A stretch of DNA of 64,000 nucleotides. It comes from Rhodocyclaceae bacterium (GTDB lineage Bacteria > Pseudomonadota > Gammaproteobacteria > Burkholderiales > Rhodocyclaceae). Both the position numbers and the translations under genes were made by a program. Numbering within the stretch: the first letter of the stretch is position 1; the number at the start of each line of letters is the position of its first letter. Under the pieces are notes generated by a model. The model worked only from the letters and a program-made list of their open reading frames with translations. It did not search any database and was not told the DNA's origin. Of this stretch, positions 55,818 to 64,000 are shown one piece after another. The stretch lies in NCBI GenBank assembly GCA_016791115.1, contig JAEUNL010000004.1, positions 160,922 through 224,921 of the forward strand. Direction: 5' to 3'.

Positions 55818-56261
55818 TCAGTCGCGTTGCGCAGCCGGCATCACAAACACGTCGGCGCCAGAGCCGGCATCGGTCTTGGCCGCCAGCGCCTGCATGGCCG
55901 CGGCGAACTCGCCCTGCAGGCGCATCATCGCCGCGGCGCTATCGCGTCCGTAGTGGACGACTTCATAACTCACCGGTTCGTCGAGCGCGCTGCGATTGCG
56001 CGGCTGGAAATGCTGCCAGGCGGTCTCGACGAGGTGCTTGCGCCGGCTGTCCACGAAAACGATCTCGTCGCGATCGATGATGGCCAGCACCTGCATGCTG
56101 CGTATCGGCACGAACACGGCATCGCCACCGCGCGCGAACAGCGTGTGGGCCAGGTTGTACACCGGCGCAGGCAGACTGCGCGGCTCGCGTGCCAATTCCG
56201 GCCCCCGATGCAGTTCGATCTTCAACGTGGTGTCAGCACTGCACCCACGGCAGGCGATCAT
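55818..56261 (-). CDS. Conserved hypothetical protein
   Basis: 147 residues of unknown function, no membrane segment. Compact alpha/beta look: YNLAHTLFARGGDAVFVPIRSMQVLAIIDRDEIVFVDSRRKHLVETAWQHFQPRNRSALDEPVSYEVVHYGRDSAAAMMRLQGEFAAAMQALAAK. The start ATG 56261 lies 29 bases inside the rhodanese gene, so the two are probably one transcript. Confidence 0.7.
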   Translation of the reverse strand: MIACRGCSADTTLKIELHRGPELAREPRSLPAPVYNLAHTLFARGGDAVFVPIRSMQVLAIIDRDEIVFVDSRRKHLVETAWQHFQPRNRSALDEPVSYEVVHYGRDSAAAMMRLQGEFAAAMQALAAKTDAGSGADVFVMPAAQRD

Positions 56262-56619
56262 GGCGCCAGCCGTTGATAGAGTTGCGCCGGTGATGGTCGT
56301 TGAGGTCACCCTCGAAACCATGCAACACGTTGTAGACCTGCGTGAAGCCGGCCTGCTCGAGGGCCTCGCCGGCGGTCTCGGAACGGTTGCCGCTGCGGCA
56401 GATCAGCACCAACGGGCGGTCGACGCTGGCTGCCTTGCGCACGTGGGCGACGAAATGGGGGTTGATGTCCCAGTCGGGCCCGTCGTTCCAAGGAATCATG
56501 ATCGCGCCGACGGGATGGCCGACGAACAGGAATTCCATTTCGCTGCGCACGTCGATCAGCAGCGCATTGGGCGTTTCCTGCATGAACTGGTAGGCTTCCT
56601 TGGGCATCAGGTGCTTCAT
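56233..56619 (-). CDS. Rhodanese-like single-domain protein
   Basis: 128 residues. LLIDVRSEMEFLFVGHPVGAIMIPWNDGPDWDINPHF and the active-site loop VLICRSGNRSETAGEALEQAGFTQVYNVLHGFEGDLN, with catalytic Cys in CRSGNRS, define a sulfurtransferase of the rhodanese family. It probably handles persulfide sulfur in the cytoplasm. ATG 56619 (MKHLMPKEAYQFM) is preferred over ATG 56634. Confidence 0.9.
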   Translation of the reverse strand: MKHLMPKEAYQFMQETPNALLIDVRSEMEFLFVGHPVGAIMIPWNDGPDWDINPHFVAHVRKAASVDRPLVLICRSGNRSETAGEALEQAGFTQVYNVLHGFEGDLNDHHRRNSINGWRHDRLPWVQC

Positions 56620-56681
56620 CGCGCAACCCCGCAACGTAGAACGGATGAGACGATTCTAATACTGCCTCGGGAGGAATGCCG

Positions 56682-57164
56682 GTGCGCAAGCTTTTCGCGA
56701 TGTTCGCGGCCCTCGCGGCCACCCTTGCCGGCTGCGGCGACAGGCCGCATCTGCAGGCGCAGTTGAAGGCGGGCGTGTCCACTGCCCGCGACGTGCGCGA
56801 CGCGATGGGTCCGCCGTCGATGGAGTGGAAGCAGTCGGACGGCAGCACGATCTGGGAATTCACCCGCATGCCGGCCGGCAAGAAGAATTTCATGGCGACC
56901 ATCGGTCCGGACGAGGTACTGCGCGAACTGGTGCAGGTGGTGACCGAGGAGAACTTCGGGCGCGTCAAGCCGGGCATGGGCAAGGACGAACTGCGCCGCC
57001 TGCTCGGCAAGCCAACCGAAACGGCGCGCCTGCCTCTCAAGCCGGTCGAGGTCTGGTCCTGGGCCTACGACGACGTCTTTCCGCGCGAGATGTTTTTCGA
57101 CGTCAATCTGGACGCCGACGGCAAGGTGATCGACACCAGCCGACGCAACGAACATCGCGGCTGA
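56682..57164 (+). CDS. BamE-like outer-membrane lipoprotein
   Basis: About 160 residues. Lipoprotein signal RKLFAMFAALAATLAGC with lipobox LAGC; two BamE/SmpA-like repeats (LKAGVSTARDVRDAMGPPSMEWKQSDGSTIWEFTR and VKPGMGKDELRRLLGKPTETARLPLKPVEVWSWAYDD). A GTG at 56682 sits seven bases after GAGG and is favoured; ATG 56676 is too close to that site. Not BamE itself by length, but of the same fold group. Confidence 0.82.
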   Translation: MRKLFAMFAALAATLAGCGDRPHLQAQLKAGVSTARDVRDAMGPPSMEWKQSDGSTIWEFTRMPAGKKNFMATIGPDEVLRELVQVVTEENFGRVKPGMGKDELRRLLGKPTETARLPLKPVEVWSWAYDDVFPREMFFDVNLDADGKVIDTSRRNEHRG

Positions 57165-57342
57165 CGCCGCCTCCCTTACAAACCGCACCCCTGCAGGCCG
57201 CGCGTACAGGCGCTTTCAGGTCGGTCCGCCCGGAACTCGACGCAGGACGAGGCTCTTGAGCATGGCACGGCCAGGATGGCCATCACATGCGCCCTCCAGG
57301 GCATGCGGCGCGAAGAAATGCCGCAACGCACGACCGTCCGTC

Positions 57343-57371
57343 TTGGCAGCCCGGAAGCAAGCGGATAAAAT
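57343..57371 (+). promoter_or_regulatory. Sigma70-type promoter of metH
   Basis: TTGGCA (57343-57348) and TAAAAT (57366-57371) are exactly 17 bases apart, so transcription would begin near 57378-57380, at the first base of the riboswitch. The part of the gap before it (57165-57342) is GC-rich with short palindromes but no clear element. Confidence 0.7.
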
Positions 57372-57380
57372 CCGCTCATT

Positions 57381-57475
57381 GTCGAGGAGCGCTGCGACCC
57401 GCTTGCACCGATGCGGGCCAGGCTCGACAACCGATCAACGGCGCTCACGAACCCCAGCCGGTTTGTAGCGCCGTT
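57381..57475 (+). promoter_or_regulatory. S-adenosylhomocysteine (SAH) riboswitch with terminator switch before metH
   Basis: The leader keeps the aptamer core of the SAH riboswitch: TCGAGGAGCGCTGCGACCC near 57382, GCCAGGCTCGA near 57418-57427, and AACGGCGCTCACGAACC from 57437. TCGAG pairs with CTCGA, and GAGCGC can pair with the GCGCTC of the last block (pseudoknot). The same block AACGGCGCT (57437-57445) is perfectly complementary to AGCGCCGTT (57467-57475), which is followed by TCTCATT. Without SAH this would form a terminator; SAH binding would prevent it and allow metH expression. The ligand removes itself when methionine synthase pulls homocysteine forward. Confidence 0.88.
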
Positions 57476-57523
57476 TCTCATTGGGTTTCCGCGCATCCGG
57501 CCAGCCGTCAGAGAGGCACTACG

Positions 57524-61225
<3,702 letters not shown>

Positions 61226-61342
61226 CGGCCTATCCTGTTCGGCGACGGGTGTTTATGCCCAGGTGCTAAAATCAATCTGCCGGGCGTACGGCGCTGATCG
61301 TAGTTGCCTGTCCATCAGCATACGATGGGGAGTTGAACCAAA

Positions 61343-64000
61343 GTGAGAGTAGACGCAAATCCGATTCTGAACGCGCCATACGCCGAGCCGGAGCGCCACT
61401 ACGCGACTGACCTTCAGGGAAACCTGAATTACAAGGATATTCGTGAAGGTCGCCGCCTCTTCACGCCGGATGTTCCACAGGTACCACTTGGTCAGCAGGC
61501 GCAGGGCAGCATGTTTGACCTCAACGATCTCAAGAGCGAGTTCGGAGAACACCTTGTTAACCAGATGCGTGAGCAGATCCGTGACTGGCGCCAGTCCGCC
61601 TATCGGGGTGTCACTAGTCGGGTAACGCGAGACCTGCTTGGCTATTGGTTTGCCAATCCGGAGCGCGCGCCGCACCAGAAGCTCTTTTTTGCCCAGCAGG
61701 AGGCCGTTGAAACCGCCATCTGGCTCAACGAAGTGGCTGAAAAATCCAATTCCGGGACGCACATTCTCAGTCAGTTACGCCAGCGTCAGGCAACTGCGGG
61801 CGGCGCTCCCGTCGATCAATTGCCCCGTCAGGCCTTCAAGATGGCGACCGGTAGCGGCAAAACGGTTGTCATGGCCTGCTTGATTCTCTACCACTACCTC
61901 AACCGACGCGAATACCGCAACGACACCCGCTACTGCGATTATTTCCTCGTCGTCGCGCCCGGCATCACCATTCGTGATCGGCTCAAAGTTTTGATTCCGG
62001 ATGCCCGCCACGACAGTCCGCAGGATGCACAAGACTATTACCGTCAGCGCTACCTGCTCCCGCCGTCTTACCGCGCGGCCCTTGGGGAACTCGCCCATAG
62101 GCTGATCGTGACCAATTACCACGAATTTCTGCCGCGCCAGCTTTCGGGCAACAAGAAGACGCCCTTTGACGGCAAGCTCGATGAAGACGGCAACAAGGTT
62201 AAAAGCTGCGAAGACGAAAATCTTGTGTTGCGCCGCGTGCTCGGCAGTTTCAAGCCGGGTCGGCGACTGCTTGTCATCAACGACGAAGCCCACCACTGCT
62301 ACCTGCCGCTTGCCAAAGGCAAGGACACTGAACTTGATAACTCCGAAACCGAGAACGAACGCGCTGCTGTCTGGTTCTCGGGCATCCGTGCTGTAGCGCA
62401 GCGTTTCAAGCTGCGTGCCGTCTATGACCTATCGGCCACACCCTACTTCCTTTCGGGTTCCGGCTATCCCGCCTATTCGCTGTTCCCGTGGACGGTCAGC
62501 GATTTCGGATTGATCGAAGCTATCGAGTCGGGTCTGGTCAAGATTCCCTTCCTGCCGGTCGATGACAGTAGCCACGCCATCGACGAGCCCATCCTCAAGA
62601 ACCTCTACGAGAACTGCAAGGGTGAGTTACCCAAAAAAGGTCAGCGCAAGGCTCGCAAGGATGCCGACAACGATGAGGCCAAATTCGAGGCTGCGCCGCA
62701 TCTGCCCGGTATCGTCCGTTCAGCCCTCGAGCAGTTCTATAACCACTACGAAGAATACGAGCGCGGCCAGCGCAAGAAGGGCGAAATCAAGGCCGACATG
62801 TTCACGGCGCCGCCAGTCTTCATCGTCGTCTGTAACAACACCACGGTGTCGCGCGAGGTTTTCAAGGAAATCGCCGGCTACGAGCGCATTGACGAAAACG
62901 GCCAGACATCCGTCGTAGCCGGTCGGCTGCCGCTGTTCTCAAATTTTGACCCGAATACCGGTCGGCCACTGAATCGTCCGCCCACCCTGCTCATCGACAG
63001 CGATGCCCTCGAACACTCCGGCCAGATCGACGACAGTTTCAAGAAGGTATTCGGCCCGGAAATCGAACGTTTCAAGCGCGAATACCGGCAACGTCACCCC
63101 GACAAGAGCATCGAACAACTCACCGATGGGGATTTGCTGCGTGAAGTCGTCAACACAGTAGGCAAGCCCGATACACTCGGTGCCCACATTCGCTGCGTGG
63201 TTTCCGTGTCGATGCTGACCGAAGGCTGGGACGCCAATACCGTCACCCACGTCATGGGGCTGCGCGCCTTCGGCTCGCAACTGCTTTGTGAGCAGGTCGC
63301 CGGCCGGGCCCTGCGCCGCCGGCACTACTACATCGACCCCAAGACCGGCAAATTCCCGCCCGAATACGCTCACATCATTGGTGTCCCCTTCAAGTTGTTC
63401 AAGGCCGGGAAGAGCAGTCAGGTCGAGGTGCCGGATTACGCCCTCCTGCGCGCGTTGCCGGAGCGCTCATCGCTTGAAATCCGCTTTCCCAACCTTATCG
63501 GCTATCGCCTCGAAACTGACAGCAGCGAACTCAAGGCCGATTTCACCGCGACACCGGACTACTTTGTCGACACCAACACTCAGCCGGTCGAAACCACCCT
63601 CGGCACGGCTGTCTCCAGTGATACCCAAACCCTGCGCGCCAAGCTCGAAGACCTGCGCGACCAGCAAGTCATCTACACGCTGACCAAGGAATACCTACTG
63701 CGCGTACACGACGAAAAGCAGCGCAACGACCTGCGTCTCTTCCAGCAGGTCAAAACGATTGTCGGCCAGTGGTACGAGCAAAAGCTCAAGCTCAAGGGTG
63801 AAGACGATCCCATCTACAAGCGCCTTGTCATCTACGACGACCCGCAGCCCATCGTCGAGAGCATCAATCGCGGCATCATCGCCCATGCCGCGGAGCGGGA
63901 GCGCGTGCTGCCCATCCTCAACCACTACAACCCGCTCGGCACTACCGCCCACGTCTTCGGCCACACCAGCAAGAAAACATGGCCAACCAAGAAAAGCCAT
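61343..64000 (+). CDS. Type III Res-like DEAD/DEAH helicase-restriction protein (3' end outside window)
   Basis: 886 codons visible and still open at the window end. Superfamily 2 helicase motifs: I FKMATGSGKTVVMACLILYHYL, II LVINDEAHHCYLPL, III YDLSATPYFLSGSGYPAYSLFPWTVSDFGLIEAIESGLVKIP, V/VI VSVSMLTEGWDANTVTHVMGLRAFGSQLLCEQVAGRALRRRHYYID. This is the layout of type III restriction Res subunits and of the BPTD_3080-like restriction endonuclease group; the nuclease part would lie beyond the window. GTG 61343 is the first start after an in-frame stop, ten bases behind GGGGAG. Slightly lower GC and different codon use suggest transfer. A DNA methyltransferase gene may follow. Confidence 0.85.
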   Translation, partial: MRVDANPILNAPYAEPERHYATDLQGNLNYKDIREGRRLFTPDVPQVPLGQQAQGSMFDLNDLKSEFGEHLVNQMREQIRDWRQSAYRGVTSRVTRDLLGYWFANPERAPHQKLFFAQQEAVETAIWLNEVAEKSNSGTHILSQLRQRQATAGGAPVDQLPRQAFKMATGSGKTVVMACLILYHYLNRREYRNDTRYCDYFLVVAPGITIRDRLKVLIPDARHDSPQDAQDYYRQRYLLPPSYRAALGELAHRLIVTNYHEFLPRQLSGNKKTPFDGKLDEDGNKVKSCEDENLVLRRVLGSFKPGRRLLVINDEAHHCYLPLAKGKDTELDNSETENERAAVWFSGIRAVAQRFKLRAVYDLSATPYFLSGSGYPAYSLFPWTVSDFGLIEAIESGLVKIPFLPVDDSSHAIDEPILKNLYENCKGELPKKGQRKARKDADNDEAKFEAAPHLPGIVRSALEQFYNHYEEYERGQRKKGEIKADMFTAPPVFIVVCNNTTVSREVFKEIAGYERIDENGQTSVVAGRLPLFSNFDPNTGRPLNRPPTLLIDSDALEHSGQIDDSFKKVFGPEIERFKREYRQRHPDKSIEQLTDGDLLREVVNTVGKPDTLGAHIRCVVSVSMLTEGWDANTVTHVMGLRAFGSQLLCEQVAGRALRRRHYYIDPKTGKFPPEYAHIIGVPFKLFKAGKSSQVEVPDYALLRALPERSSLEIRFPNLIGYRLETDSSELKADFTATPDYFVDTNTQPVETTLGTAVSSDTQTLRAKLEDLRDQQVIYTLTKEYLLRVHDEKQRNDLRLFQQVKTIVGQWYEQKLKLKGEDDPIYKRLVIYDDPQPIVESINRGIIAHAAERERVLPILNHYNPLGTTAHVFGHTSKKTWPTKKSH

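Noticed and set aside
57165..57523. Cobalamin riboswitch in front of the B12-dependent metH
   Set aside because: No B12-box-like sequence is seen; the leader instead matches the SAH aptamer.

Overview
The window is GC-rich bacterial DNA that reads like a hydrogen-oxidising, respiratory betaproteobacterium, most likely of the Azoarcus/Thauera group (Rhodocyclales). This placement is an inference from gene content: a phasin (polyhydroxyalkanoate granules), a hox/hyp order matching the Cupriavidus necator membrane-bound hydrogenase locus, a torF-glnK-amtB ammonium operon and an S-adenosylhomocysteine (SAH) riboswitch in front of metH. No rRNA, tRNA, CRISPR array or insertion sequence was found.

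Layout. 1-5.6 kb: branched-chain amino acid ABC transporter genes (livG partial, livM, livH, livK), interrupted by an opposite-strand DUF805-glutaredoxin fusion. 5.7-9.0 kb: a small cytochrome c, a YyaL/DUF255 protein and a phasin. 9.06-42.6 kb: a continuous minus-strand hydrogen metabolism region. In transcription order it holds hybO-A-B-C-D-G-E (standard group 1c-type uptake hydrogenase), hoxK-G-Z (oxygen-tolerant group 1d-type hydrogenase with a six-cysteine small subunit), two unrelated genes (a 226-residue protein and a HigA-like antitoxin), hoxM-L-O-Q-R-T-V, hypA-B-F-C-D-E-X, hoxA-B-C (response regulator and H2-sensing hydrogenase), nikR, hoxJ (sensor kinase), then a NiCoT nickel permease and a TonB-dependent receptor. 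43.1-61.2 kb: mostly housekeeping genes (GST, ilvD, lgt, amtB-glnK-torF, ubiK, MarR-cytochrome b561-YceI-YceI, comM, Bcr/CflA transporter, rhodanese, BamE-like lipoprotein, metH). 61.3 kb to the end: the first 886 codons of a type III Res-like helicase/restriction protein, probably the edge of a defence region.

How the parts work together. HoxB/HoxC should sense H2 and act through the kinase HoxJ on the sigma54 activator HoxA. I find three near-identical -24/-12 sigma54 promoters, TGGCACG-N4-TTGT or one base different. They stand in front of hybO, hoxK and hoxM, that is, before each structural operon and at the restart point after the two-gene insertion. All three have GT rather than the usual GC at -12, and GGAAAC-type motifs about 85-125 bp upstream that could be HoxA sites. 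Nickel supply appears tied to the same locus: nikR lies inside the regulatory operon, its stop codon overlaps the hoxJ start, and a near-perfect NikR palindrome sits over a -10-like hexamer in front of the nickel permease. The TonB receptor just downstream is a candidate outer-membrane nickel importer. HypB carries an exceptionally long histidine-rich segment, suggesting nickel storage.

Other readable regulation: a sigma54 promoter plus NtrC-type site before torF-glnK-amtB, a perfect FNR/Anr box between hybO and the GST gene, and an SAH riboswitch with a visible terminator switch before metH.
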